Of a stretch of 25,254 nucleotides of DNA, positions 1-7,820 are shown piece after piece (positions within the stretch are counted from its first letter, which is position 1; every line of letters begins with the position of its first letter). The position numbers and the translations under genes were made by a program. Below the pieces are notes generated by a model that searched no databases, had not been told where the DNA came from, and was given only the letters and a program-made list of their open reading frames with translations. The stretch is from the NCBI GenBank assembly GCA_023229405.1, contig JALNZH010000017.1, positions 1-25,254 on the forward strand, read 5' to 3'. The DNA comes from Bacteroidota bacterium (lineage in GTDB: Bacteria > Bacteroidota > Ignavibacteria > UBA10030 > UBA8401).

Positions 1-5
1 ATTAC

Positions 6-899
6 ATGCGATTCGTCAACCGTTTATTCCTTGCACTATTTCTGTTCATTGCCTCCCTCTTTGCCGAACGGTCCATCCCTTACGTTGTCTCCGCTCAATG
101 GCTCTCCGAGCATATGAAGGACAAAGATCTCGTCATACTGCAGACCGGATTCAGCCGGAATGAATTTAAATATGCACATCTTCCAAATGCGCGGTTTTTG
201 TGGCTTAATTCCCTCGCGCCTGCAACTCCGGATCTGAACACGGAAATGCCATCGATACAGGAAGCTGCCGCTACGCTTGAAGAACTTGGCGTTTCGCAAA
301 ATTCAAAAATAGTGCTTGTCTTTGCCGGACAAAATGTGTCTACCACAACAAGAATGTTTCTTGCCCTTTCCTATTTTGGATTTGGCGAGCAGGTGGCGTT
401 GCTGGATGGAGGATTAGAACACTGGAAACGTGAAGGACGCGAAGTATCGAAAGAAATTCCAGTTGTACTACGAACAAAGCTCACGCTCACTCCAAATGAA
501 TCCGTTACTACCGATGCAGAGTGGGTAAAGAACCATCTTACAGATACAACAGTAACAGTCGTCGACGCTCGGACAAAGAATTTTTACGAAGGAAACGGAG
601 GCGGTATTGCACGGCTGGGGCACATTAAAGGCGCGAAGAATATTGTCTTCAATTCAATTCTGGATTCGACAAATCGGATTAAATCGGCGGCAGAATTACA
701 ACAACTGTTTGATAGCGCTGGCGTGGTGAAGGGATCAACGATAGTATCGTATTGTCATGTAGGGCAACAGGCCACGGTGGTATATTTTGCCGCGAAAATT
801 CTCGGTTACAACGCAAAAGTATACGATGGAAGTTTTGAAGATTGGAATATGCGGGATGAGAGTTTTCCCGTGGAGAAAACTAGGGACATGAGTCGTTGA
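6..899 (+). CDS. Secreted sulfurtransferase with tandem rhodanese domains
   Basis: The protein has 297 residues. Residues 1-20 look like a signal peptide (basic start, then a Leu/Phe-rich core ending LFA before Glu21), so export to the periplasm is inferred. Two rhodanese domains follow. The first, about residues 28-145, ends with LDGGLEHW but has no cysteine at the catalytic loop (VFAGQNVST) and is probably structural. The second, about residues 165-290, carries VDARTKNF, the catalytic-loop motif SYCHVGQQAT with Cys250, and YDGSFEDW. This is the layout of thiosulfate and 3-mercaptopyruvate sulfurtransferases, which move sulfane sulfur through a cysteine persulfide. CHVGQQ does not decide between the two donors. 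Start: the frame is open to the window edge, but the signal peptide starts cleanly at this ATG. It converges on the next gene with only 37 bp between the stops. Confidence 0.85.
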   Translation: MRFVNRLFLALFLFIASLFAERSIPYVVSAQWLSEHMKDKDLVILQTGFSRNEFKYAHLPNARFLWLNSLAPATPDLNTEMPSIQEAAATLEELGVSQNSKIVLVFAGQNVSTTTRMFLALSYFGFGEQVALLDGGLEHWKREGREVSKEIPVVLRTKLTLTPNESVTTDAEWVKNHLTDTTVTVVDARTKNFYEGNGGGIARLGHIKGAKNIVFNSILDSTNRIKSAAELQQLFDSAGVVKGSTIVSYCHVGQQATVVYFAAKILGYNAKVYDGSFEDWNMRDESFPVEKTRDMSR

Positions 900-936
900 G
901 ATATTTCAAATACTCATCTACCGTAATTACTCCAGC

Positions 937-1587
937 TCATCTCTTATATTGCGCAAGATACTCCGGCACCGCTACATCACTCGGCAGATTTTCATCTCTT
1001 ACCGGCTCCTCATAATGGAAAGCCACCGGTAACACTCCTGCAAAATACGGTAAGGCATAATCTTCGGGTTCGTCTTTCGCTCCTCCCGTCCTTGACTTTG
1101 CGGATGCTGTTTCAATATCGATTGCTACGATGGTTGTTGTTCGTGTTTCTTTTTCGTTCGGATGGCGGGAATCTTCCCACCGCCCTTTAGCAATATGTTC
1201 CGTTAACGCGGCAAAAATGTCCCACTTTTTTTTCTCATCTTCAATCACCCGCCCTTTGCCGAAGAGCATCGCAGATCGATAGTTCATGCTATGGTGAAAA
1301 ACAGAACGTGCAAAAACAATTCCATCGATATGCGTTATGGTGACGCAGACAGTGTTTCCTGCTTTTATATGATTGAGCATCCGGTTTGCCACGGCTCCGT
1401 GCAGATAGATCGTATCGCCGATACGTACATGGATGGTCGGGATGACGAATGGCTGACCATCTTGGACAAATCCGACGTGACAAATCAGTGCTTCATCGAC
1501 AATGGAATAGACGGTTTCTTTATCGTATTGTCCTCGCTGCGGAAGACGGCGGATTTTATTCAATTCGGTTTGTGAAAATTCACTCAT
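937..1587 (-). CDS. Pyridoxamine 5'-phosphate oxidase-like FMN-binding split-barrel protein (NimA-like family)
   Basis: The protein has 216 residues. The N-terminal RRLPQRGQYDKETVY, then LICHVGFVQDGQPFVIPT, then FHHSMNYRSAMLFGKGR are the conserved blocks of the flavin-binding split-barrel proteins annotated as pyridoxamine 5'-phosphate oxidase-related or NimA-like. The His-His-Ser-Met-Asn-Tyr-Arg-Ser block is typical of the FMN pocket region. True PNPOx activity is not implied: members of this group are mostly uncharacterised flavoproteins, some linked to nitroimidazole reduction. It lies 161 bp downstream of thrB, behind a repeat element, so it may or may not be on the same transcript. Nothing ties it to amino-acid synthesis. 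Family call is good; substrate unknown. Confidence 0.78.
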   Translation of the reverse strand: MSEFSQTELNKIRRLPQRGQYDKETVYSIVDEALICHVGFVQDGQPFVIPTIHVRIGDTIYLHGAVANRMLNHIKAGNTVCVTITHIDGIVFARSVFHHSMNYRSAMLFGKGRVIEDEKKKWDIFAALTEHIAKGRWEDSRHPNEKETRTTTIVAIDIETASAKSRTGGAKDEPEDYALPYFAGVLPVAFHYEEPVRDENLPSDVAVPEYLAQYKR

Positions 1588-1619
1588 AGAAATTTGAGAT
1601 TTTTGGAAAAAGTAAAATT

Positions 1620-1702
1620 ATTCTGAACGAAGAGAATCTGACTGTTGAAAAAATTACCCCAATCAGATTTTTCGCTCCGTAAAAACCCACGGAACTCAGA
1701 AT
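1620..1702. repeat. Degenerate nested inverted-repeat element between thrB and the split-barrel gene
   Basis: The 161-bp gap holds a nested palindromic element. The outer arms are ATTCTGA at 1620-1626 and TCAGAAT at 1696-1702. Inner arms are AATCTGA at 1635-1641 and TCAGATT at 1663-1669, and a small TCCGT/ACGGA hairpin lies at 1676-1693. The ends (ATTCTGAACGAAG and ACTCAGAATGAC) resemble the short intergenic palindromes scattered through many bacterial genomes. In RNA it could fold into hairpins in either direction, but there is no clean U-tract after a strong stem, so it is not called a terminator. Confidence 0.5.
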
Positions 1703-1748
1703 GACGTAAAAATTATTGTCTACATTTGTTACAAAAAATATACGCAGT

Positions 1749-2642
1749 TTAGAAAAGAGCCGCACCGGAATTTTCGACAGACATCACTTCGGATATCGCG
1801 TTCTGACCGTTCCGTTCAAACGCTTGCACCATTGCGTCGGCAATATGCTGCTCGTTCGCAATGGCAAACGCGAACACCGTTGGTCCAGCACCGCTGATGT
1901 TAAAGGAGAGCGCACCCGCATCAAGCGCTGCTTTTTTTACGTTTTCGTATCCAGGAATAAGCGTTGCGCGGTATTGTTCGTGGAGCCGTTCTGCGGTGAC
2001 ATACCGGAGCACATCGAAATCTCCGATTATCATTGCAGCAACAAGCGAAGCGGTATTTTCAATATTGGTAACTGCATCTTTTAAAAGGACTTGCTGCGGT
2101 AGAATCTTTCTCGCTTCTTTGGTTTGCACCTGGAATTGAGGAGAGCAAGTCACGACAGAGAGTTTTTTTTCGATCTGCACGCTCCGGCAATGCACTCGCC
2201 GTTCTGCATCAAAACAATTAATGGTCATGCCGCCGAAGATTGCCGCAGAGACGTTGTCCGGATGCCCTTCGATGCCGACGGCAATATTCAACATTTCGTC
2301 CCTCGATAATCCTATTTCTAATAATTGATTGGAAAGAAATACGCCCCCCACGATCGCTGCTCCGCTCCCTCCAAGCCCGCCATAGGCCGGAATTTCATTC
2401 TTGCAATGCAGATGGATCGGTGGGATCGTTCTTCCCACTTTTTGCGCCGTCGCAATCATAGCCACATAAACAAGATTGTTCGCATCGGTAGCAATATGAC
2501 CTTTACCATTTCCTTCAATAGTGATGATTAATCCGTTTGATTCTTCGACAGAGAGATAGAGGTAACGGTTCAGCGCAAGACCGAGCGTGTCGAAGCCGGG
2601 GCCGAGATTAGAGGTGGAACAGGGAACTTTTACTTGAATCAT
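1749..2642 (-). CDS. thrB: Homoserine kinase
   Basis: The protein has 297 residues, usual for ThrB. It catalyses ATP-dependent phosphorylation of homoserine, the step before threonine synthase. It is a GHMP kinase: N-terminal VPCSTSNLGPGFDTLGLAL, the ATP-binding loop IPAYGGLGGSGAAIVGG at about residues 89-105, and a C-terminal GAGPTVFAFA segment matching the GHMP C-terminal domain. The ATP loop reads GLGGSGAA instead of the commoner GLGSSAA, which keeps the central Ser and is a mild variant. It follows thrC at 75 bp on the same strand, the usual pathway pairing. Homoserine dehydrogenase, which makes its substrate, is not in the window. Confidence 0.93.
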   Translation of the reverse strand: MIQVKVPCSTSNLGPGFDTLGLALNRYLYLSVEESNGLIITIEGNGKGHIATDANNLVYVAMIATAQKVGRTIPPIHLHCKNEIPAYGGLGGSGAAIVGGVFLSNQLLEIGLSRDEMLNIAVGIEGHPDNVSAAIFGGMTINCFDAERRVHCRSVQIEKKLSVVTCSPQFQVQTKEARKILPQQVLLKDAVTNIENTASLVAAMIIGDFDVLRYVTAERLHEQYRATLIPGYENVKKAALDAGALSFNISGAGPTVFAFAIANEQHIADAMVQAFERNGQNAISEVMSVENSGAALF

Positions 2643-2717
2643 AAGTCATTAAAAGATTATTAAGATTGCATGATTTCAAGATAATGTTCCCTGCTTGATA
2701 ATCTTGCAATTTTGTCA

Positions 2718-4001
2718 TTAAAGAAATTTTTTCAGCTCGTTGATGTTTGCATCAATATCGTGAGGCGGATTTGCCAATGAAGTCTTTCGATTAAAGTGAT
2801 AGTCTACGATCACCTGCGGATCTTTTAGAATATTCCCCGTCAAAATTCCGACGACACGGTCGGTCGGTTTAATTTCTCGGTTCGCGATCAGTTTTTTTAC
2901 CCCGGCAACTGTTGCACAAGACGCCGGTTCCGCACCAATGCCGGCAGCATCCACATTCGCTTTTGCTTCAAGAATTTCTTCGTCTGTCACTGATTCTACA
3001 ATGCCGTTCGTCCATTTTAAAGAACGAACTGCTTTTGTATAGTTTACCGGATCGCCAATTTTAATTGCTGTGGCAATTGTATCTGCTTTTTCCGGTGTTA
3101 GTCCGGCAAAGTTATTTTTGAACGCTTTATAAAATGGACTGGCGCCTTCAGCCTGGATTACCGCAAACCTCGGCATCCGGTCGATCAATCCCAGCTGGTG
3201 CGCTTCGTGCAGTGCTTTACCGAATGCACTCGTGTTACCAAGATTTCCTCCCGGAAAGACGATCCAGTCCGGTACCTGCCACTCTAGTTGCTGCAGAATT
3301 TCCCAAATGATCGTCTTCTGACCTTCCAAACGGAACGGATTGATGGAGTTTAGCGGATATGCAGACAATTTCACTTGTGCTTCACGGATAAGCCTCATAC
3401 AATCGTCAAAGTCTCCGTTTACCACCAATGTTTTTGTACCGTAGGCGAGTGCTTGCGAGATTTTTCCCACAGCTACATTTCCTTTAGGAATCAGCACAAG
3501 TCCTGTCAACTCCGCTTCAGAAGCATAAGCTGCAAGCGATGCAGAAGTATTTCCGGTTGAAGCGCACGTTACCGCTTTTTGTTTCAAATGTTTCGCCATG
3601 GATATTGCTACGGTCATTCCACGATCCTTGAATGAACCGGTAGGATTTTCTCCTTCGTGTTTCAAAAAGAACCGCTCAACATTCAGACCTAACCATGATG
3701 AAGTTTTTTTGCTGTGGTACAGCCGAGTGTTCCCTTCTTGTTTGGAAACCACTTCGCTTTCTGCAAGCGATGGCATCACCAATTCCTTAAAATGCCACAC
3801 GCCGCCGCTCGGCTGACCGTTGATCTTTCCGCGTTTGTTGAAATAATACTCCCGCGAAATGCCGAACTGTTTTTTTATCGCTTCCAGATCGTGAATAACA
3901 TCCAACAATTCGCCGTTATCGGAGGTGAAACGAATTTCATCCAGCGGATACTCTTTTCCTGTGGCAATACTTTTTAAGATTGATTTCATATTAACAGACA
4001 T
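2718..4001 (-). CDS. thrC: Threonine synthase
   Basis: The protein is up to 427 residues and converts O-phosphohomoserine to threonine with PLP. The PLP-lysine motif is clear: KHEGENPTGSFKDRGMTVA at about residues 114-132. It is followed by the phosphate-pocket motif CASTGNTSASLAAYA and by the glycine-rich FPGGNLGNTSAFGKA. Start: ATG at 4001 overlaps the upstream small gene by 11 nt. A second ATG at 3989 starts one base after that gene's stop and gives MKSILKSIATG, a more typical ThrC N-terminus. Neither start has an obvious Shine-Dalgarno sequence, so translational coupling to the upstream gene is likely. It sits directly upstream of thrB. Confidence 0.93.
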   Translation of the reverse strand: MSVNMKSILKSIATGKEYPLDEIRFTSDNGELLDVIHDLEAIKKQFGISREYYFNKRGKINGQPSGGVWHFKELVMPSLAESEVVSKQEGNTRLYHSKKTSSWLGLNVERFFLKHEGENPTGSFKDRGMTVAISMAKHLKQKAVTCASTGNTSASLAAYASEAELTGLVLIPKGNVAVGKISQALAYGTKTLVVNGDFDDCMRLIREAQVKLSAYPLNSINPFRLEGQKTIIWEILQQLEWQVPDWIVFPGGNLGNTSAFGKALHEAHQLGLIDRMPRFAVIQAEGASPFYKAFKNNFAGLTPEKADTIATAIKIGDPVNYTKAVRSLKWTNGIVESVTDEEILEAKANVDAAGIGAEPASCATVAGVKKLIANREIKPTDRVVGILTGNILKDPQVIVDYHFNRKTSLANPPHDIDANINELKKFL

Positions 4002-4227
4002 TGTTGACCGGCACGTTATTGACGGAGATCAGATGATCTAATCGAATGACAGTACCGTTATCAAGTTTTAAATATTCCGCACCATTGCTTGCGTACACAT
4101 CCACGATGATTCCTTCTACGGACTTTTCTCCGGCATCACGATAAATGATAGCACAACGGGTACGTTGGGTTGCGTATGCTTCCAGTTGATCGTAGTACGA
4201 GCAGCTGATGTTTTGGTATTTATACAT
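3991..4227 (-). CDS. Small Rof-like protein (Rho-binding antiterminator family)
   Basis: The protein has 78 residues. The pattern YQNISCSYYDQLEAYA near the N-terminus, then GIIVDVY, then EYLKLDNG and VIRLDHLISV, matches the layout of the Rof/YaeO family (in E. coli Rof: a PINCDDYDNLE block, then EYL and RLDKI blocks). E. coli Rof binds Rho and inhibits Rho-dependent termination; whether this one does is inference. It lies between lysC (157 bp upstream, across a repeat element) and thrC, which it overlaps by 11 nt or abuts depending on the ThrC start. It could instead be an uncharacterised Sm-like small barrel protein. Recognition is by memory of motif order, not by a search. Confidence 0.62.
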   Translation of the reverse strand: MYKYQNISCSYYDQLEAYATQRTRCAIIYRDAGEKSVEGIIVDVYASNGAEYLKLDNGTVIRLDHLISVNNVPVNNVC

Positions 4228-4244
4228 TGTATTTTTCTTTTATT

Positions 4245-4364
4245 GTCATTGCGGGTCATGGTCCCACTGGGTAATTTATTTGGTGAACGGGACAAAGTAA
4301 TTTCATGCGAACAGAAGATTGCTTCGTTGTCTCCTTTGCAATGTATGGAACTCCTCGCAATGGC
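4245..4364. repeat. Degenerate inverted-repeat intergenic element (MITE-like remnant) between lysC and the Rof-like gene
   Basis: About 120 bp fill most of the lysC to Rof-like gap. The ends are imperfect inverted repeats: GTCATTGCGGG at 4245-4255 and CTCGCAATGGC at 4354-4364 (9 of 11 positions agree when one is reverse-complemented). Internally it contains GAAGATTGCTTCGTTGTCTC, a word pattern (AGATTGCTTCG next to CTCCTCGCAATG) familiar from short intergenic repeats found in many copies in diverse bacterial genomes. No ORF is credible here. It may be a small non-autonomous element or a decayed repeat. Confidence 0.5.
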
Positions 4365-4384
4365 TTATTTTGGAACAGTCAATT

Positions 4385-5776
4385 CTATAAATGAAACGCG
4401 TCGTGTACCGCCTGTACCGCTTTTTTTGCTTCGCTCTGTTCCACAACAAACGAAATATTCAACTCGGATGATCCTTGGGCGATTGCGATGATGTTGACAT
4501 CGGCTTTCGCAACAGCATCAAAAGTCTTTCCCGCGATTCCTTTAGTCCCGATCATACCCTCGCCAACCACCGCTACAATAGAAACCGGTTCTTTCGCCGT
4601 AATATCATCAATATTTTTTTGGGCAACGTCAATTTTGAATTCTTCGCGAAGCGTTTTAAGACCGTTTTCACAATCCTTTCGGGGCACGATGATGCACACA
4701 TTATGCTCGGACGACGCTTGCGAAATCATCATCACATTGACCCGTGCACGGGCCAGGGCGGTAAAGATTCGGCTGGAAACACCTGGGACCCCGATCATTC
4801 CGTTTCCTTCAATTGCGATAATAGCTAAACTGTCGATGGAAGTAACTGTTTTCGCCGACGTACCGTTGTGATTCGGTTTCGCTGAGATTAATGTTCCGGC
4901 ATGGGTTGGATTAAATGTATTCTTAATTCGAATTGGAATTTTCTTTTCGATCGCCGGTACCATTGTTTTCGGATGAATCACCTTCGCACCGAAATAGCTC
5001 ATCTCCGCCGCTTCACGGTACGAAATTTCGGTCAAAACTTTCGCCCCCTTTACATTGCGTGGATCTGCAGTCATCACGCCGTCCACATCGGTCCAGATCC
5101 AAATTTCTTTACTGTTTACCGCCGCACCGACGATAGATCCCGTGTAATCCGATCCGCTCCGTCCGACGGTCGTCGTAATTCCATCCGCCGTGGATGCAAT
5201 AAATCCTGTCACCACCGGCACAATCCCTTTTTTCACCAACGGTGTAATTGTTTCATTGATCTTTCTATTGGAGAATACAAAATCAATCGATGCTTCACCG
5301 AACGTATCGTCCGTACGGATGATCGTTCTGGCATCGATGAATTGCGACGGGATGCCGTTTTCTTCGAAAATAGCAGCGATCTGTCGGCACGAAAGAAGTT
5401 CGCCAAACGCGGCAATCGCATCCAATGAGCGCGGTGAGAGTTCGCGCAATAAACTGACGCCATGATAAAAATTCGCCAGCTCGTCAATCAGATCCTGATG
5501 ATCTTTAATCAGCGCCGCCCGGCGGGGATAGTCCTGTATCATCGCATTGGCAATCTGCAAATGCCGTTCCCGGATCGCTGCAACGGCGTTGTTCACTTCG
5601 CCGCTTTTCCTGTCCACCGCTTTATTCGCCGTCTCAATCAGGACATTCGTTAATCCTCCCATGGCGGACGCCACAACCACCGGCTGATCATTCATAAATT
5701 GCTTGACGATCGTGACAACTTCCTGTAATCTCGGAACATCACCAACGGAGGTCCCGCCGAATTTCATTGTTAGCAT
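4385..5776 (-). CDS. lysC: Aspartate kinase, monofunctional, with two C-terminal ACT domains
   Basis: The protein has 463 residues and phosphorylates aspartate, the first step toward lysine, threonine and methionine. The N-terminal KFGGTSVGD (from residue 5) and the block SGSDYTGSIVGAA with WTDVDGVMTADPR form the kinase core. Two ACT domains follow, at about residues 320-385 and 400-463, with SQASSEHNVC and AIAQGSSELNISFVV; these suggest allosteric control by an end product, probably threonine or lysine. The ACT motifs resemble those of the bifunctional ThrA type, but the protein ends where the homoserine dehydrogenase domain would begin and no such domain follows. It is 33 bp downstream of leuB. 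Gene symbol is by function; thrA-type ancestry is possible. A second Met (residue 4) is an alternative start. Confidence 0.92.
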   Translation of the reverse strand: MLTMKFGGTSVGDVPRLQEVVTIVKQFMNDQPVVVASAMGGLTNVLIETANKAVDRKSGEVNNAVAAIRERHLQIANAMIQDYPRRAALIKDHQDLIDELANFYHGVSLLRELSPRSLDAIAAFGELLSCRQIAAIFEENGIPSQFIDARTIIRTDDTFGEASIDFVFSNRKINETITPLVKKGIVPVVTGFIASTADGITTTVGRSGSDYTGSIVGAAVNSKEIWIWTDVDGVMTADPRNVKGAKVLTEISYREAAEMSYFGAKVIHPKTMVPAIEKKIPIRIKNTFNPTHAGTLISAKPNHNGTSAKTVTSIDSLAIIAIEGNGMIGVPGVSSRIFTALARARVNVMMISQASSEHNVCIIVPRKDCENGLKTLREEFKIDVAQKNIDDITAKEPVSIVAVVGEGMIGTKGIAGKTFDAVAKADVNIIAIAQGSSELNISFVVEQSEAKKAVQAVHDAFHL

Positions 5777-5809
5777 AGTATTAACTTTACGCTTTCGTAA
5801 TTTGGTTGA

Positions 5810-6877
5810 TTAAATAAATGCAATGATCTTTTCAGTCATTTCTTTCGTGCCCAATAGCGTCATTCCTTCAGTATAAATGTCTCCCGTCCGGTATCCTTTG
5901 CTCAAAACAGTTTCGATCGCCAGTTCAATCGCATCTGCTTCTGCGCCAAGATCAAACGAATATTTCAGCATCATTGCAACAGATGCAATTGTTGCAATTG
6001 GATTCGCTTTGTTCTGTCCGGCAATATCGGGAGCGCTGCCGTGCACCGGTTCATACATCGCCACCGTGCCACCGAGCGAAGCGGACGCGAGCATGCCGAT
6101 AGATCCGGTGAGCATCGCCGCTTCGTCGCTTAAAATGTCGCCAAAAAGATTTTCCGTAACGATAACATCAAACTGTTTCGGATTTCTGATCAGCTGCATG
6201 GAACAGTTATCCACATACATATGCGACAGTTCGATGTCGGGATACTGGCGTGCAACTTCCAGGACGATCTTCCGCCACAGTTGAGAGGTCTCCAGCACAT
6301 TCGCTTTGTCAACAGAACAGAGTCTCTTCTTCCGTTTCCGAGCAATCTCGAACGCCGAAACTGCTATGCGTCTCACTTCGGACTCGGAATAGATCATTGT
6401 GTTGAAACCAACCTGCTCGCCGTTTCTCGTTTCAAATCCGCTCGGCTTACCAAAATAGAGTCCGCCGGTCAACTCCCGAACAACAATAATGTCTACGCCA
6501 TCAACAATCTCTTTCTTCAACGATGAAGCGTCAACCAATGCCGAGTAAATTTTTGCTGGACGGATATTCGCATATAATCCCAACTCTTTACGGAGTCCCA
6601 GCAGTGCGCGTTCCGGCTTCAAATGCTGCGGATTTACATCCCATTTTGGTCCGCCGACTGCTCCAAGCAGCACAGCATCACTGGCGCGGGCTAACGAAAG
6701 AGTTTCTTCGGGCAGCGGAATTCCGGTTGCATCCAACGCTGCTCCTCCTGCCAATGCATGTTTGTATTCAAATGTATGTCCGAATTTTTTCGCTACTGCA
6801 TTCAACACATGCAACGCTCCTTCAACCACTTCCTTACCAATTCCGTCACCGGGTATTACTGTAATCACTTTCTTCAT
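5810..6877 (-). CDS. leuB: 3-isopropylmalate dehydrogenase
   Basis: The protein has 355 residues, the normal length. It oxidatively decarboxylates 3-isopropylmalate in leucine synthesis using NAD; in a citramalate organism it can also act on 3-methylmalate for isoleucine. Motifs: VIPGDGIGKEVVEGAL near the N-terminus, GAVGGPKWD, the Arg-rich substrate region (ERALLGLRKELGLYANIRP), the metal-binding NLFGDILSDEAAMLTGSIG, and YEPVHGSAPDIAGQNKANP, the cofactor-binding loop. It lies 80 bp downstream of proC. The linker contains a tandem TTCAATGA repeat. The upstream Shine-Dalgarno is weak. Confidence 0.96.
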   Translation of the reverse strand: MKKVITVIPGDGIGKEVVEGALHVLNAVAKKFGHTFEYKHALAGGAALDATGIPLPEETLSLARASDAVLLGAVGGPKWDVNPQHLKPERALLGLRKELGLYANIRPAKIYSALVDASSLKKEIVDGVDIIVVRELTGGLYFGKPSGFETRNGEQVGFNTMIYSESEVRRIAVSAFEIARKRKKRLCSVDKANVLETSQLWRKIVLEVARQYPDIELSHMYVDNCSMQLIRNPKQFDVIVTENLFGDILSDEAAMLTGSIGMLASASLGGTVAMYEPVHGSAPDIAGQNKANPIATIASVAMMLKYSFDLGAEADAIELAIETVLSKGYRTGDIYTEGMTLLGTKEMTEKIIAFI

Positions 6878-6922
6878 GAAAATCCGTTTCGCCGATTTAT
6901 TCTTGATTCATTAAGTCAACAG

Positions 6923-6938
6923 TTCAATGATTCAATGA
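6923..6938. repeat. Tandem TTCAATGA duplication in the proC-leuB linker
   Basis: Two exact head-to-tail copies of the octamer TTCAATGA fill 6923-6930 and 6931-6938, and related words (TTCATTAAG, GATGAGTCAA) surround them. In the transcript the second GAAC/GTTC edges could form a small 5-bp stem. It looks like local slippage in a low-complexity spacer; no function is proposed. Confidence 0.5.
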
Positions 6939-6957
6939 ACCGATGAGTCAATTCTTT

Positions 6958-7782
6958 TTAATGTTTATTTATGAGTTCTGAGAGTTCTCTTGACCGAATT
7001 GTTGCTGTTGCTACCGCATCGATCAGCATCGACCGTAATCCGTGAGATTCCAGTTCGTGGATAGCGTTAATTGTTGTGCCGCCGGGAGTTGTTACTTGAT
7101 CACGCAAAATTGCCGGATGAACGTTTGATTCTTTCACCAATTTTGCGGATCCGAGTACGGTTTGAATGGCAAGTTTTGTGGAAATGTCTCTCGGCAATCC
7201 CATCTTCACTCCGCCGTCGATCAGCGCTTCGATTACCATGTAAATATATGCCGGGCCGCTGCCGCTGAGTCCTGTCACCGCATCCAGATGCTGTTCGCCA
7301 ACCACTACAACATCTCCGACCGCCTCAAAAATTTTGATCGCACTATCGTGTTGTGCGGCGTGAACATGCTTACCAAAAGCAATAGCGGTTGATCCGAGTC
7401 CGACCGTGGAGGCAATGTTCGGCATGCAGCGGATCACAGGAACATTTTTTCCAATAATTTTTTCCATTGAGCCGGTTGTAACACCGGCAGCGATAGAAAT
7501 GACGAGTTGGCCTTTATGCAACACTTTGTGCATCTCAACCAGCACAGAACGGATGACCGAAGCTTTAATGCAGAGGATGATAATATCTGCGTGCTTCGCG
7601 GCATCTTTATTGTTCGTGGTGACATTAATGCCAAATTCGGCGGAAAGTCTTTCCAGTTTTTCAATCCGCGTACCGCTGGCATAAATTCTTTTTGCGCTGG
7701 TCAGTTTTGCATTCAGGATTCCGCGAATAAGTGCGGTTCCCATGTTGCCTGCGCCGATAATGGCTATTGTTTTATTGAGCAT
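6958..7782 (-). CDS. proC: Pyrroline-5-carboxylate reductase
   Basis: The protein has 274 residues and catalyses the last step of proline synthesis, reducing 1-pyrroline-5-carboxylate with NAD(P)H. The N-terminal IAIIGAGNMGTALIRGIL is the Rossmann nucleotide-binding motif. VIRCMPNIAS, then GLSGSGPAYIYMVIEAL, then the C-terminal signature DQVTTPGGTTINAIHELE are diagnostic of ProC. The start is preceded by GGAGGGG about 8 nt upstream, a clear Shine-Dalgarno sequence. It lies 38 bp after leuD and 80 bp before leuB, so it interrupts the leucine genes. Its substrate derives from glutamate, which the upstream GltBD makes. Confidence 0.96.
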   Translation of the reverse strand: MLNKTIAIIGAGNMGTALIRGILNAKLTSAKRIYASGTRIEKLERLSAEFGINVTTNNKDAAKHADIIILCIKASVIRSVLVEMHKVLHKGQLVISIAAGVTTGSMEKIIGKNVPVIRCMPNIASTVGLGSTAIAFGKHVHAAQHDSAIKIFEAVGDVVVVGEQHLDAVTGLSGSGPAYIYMVIEALIDGGVKMGLPRDISTKLAIQTVLGSAKLVKESNVHPAILRDQVTTPGGTTINAIHELESHGLRSMLIDAVATATIRSRELSELINKH

Positions 7783-7820
7783 CGTAGTTTCCCCTCCGTG
7801 TTCTCTGCGGTGAATACAAA

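Noticed and set aside
900..936. Bidirectional terminator between the convergent sulfurtransferase and split-barrel genes
   Set aside because: Only a weak, bulged, AT-rich stem can be drawn and there is no T-tract on either strand.
4901..5428. 175-codon plus-strand frame inside lysC
   Set aside because: Antisense shadow of the aspartate kinase core, where motif conservation is on the minus strand.
5777..5809. Lysine riboswitch or other leader before lysC
   Set aside because: The gap from leuB is 33 bp, far too short; only a 5-bp TTACG/CGTAA hairpin (5787-5800) is present.
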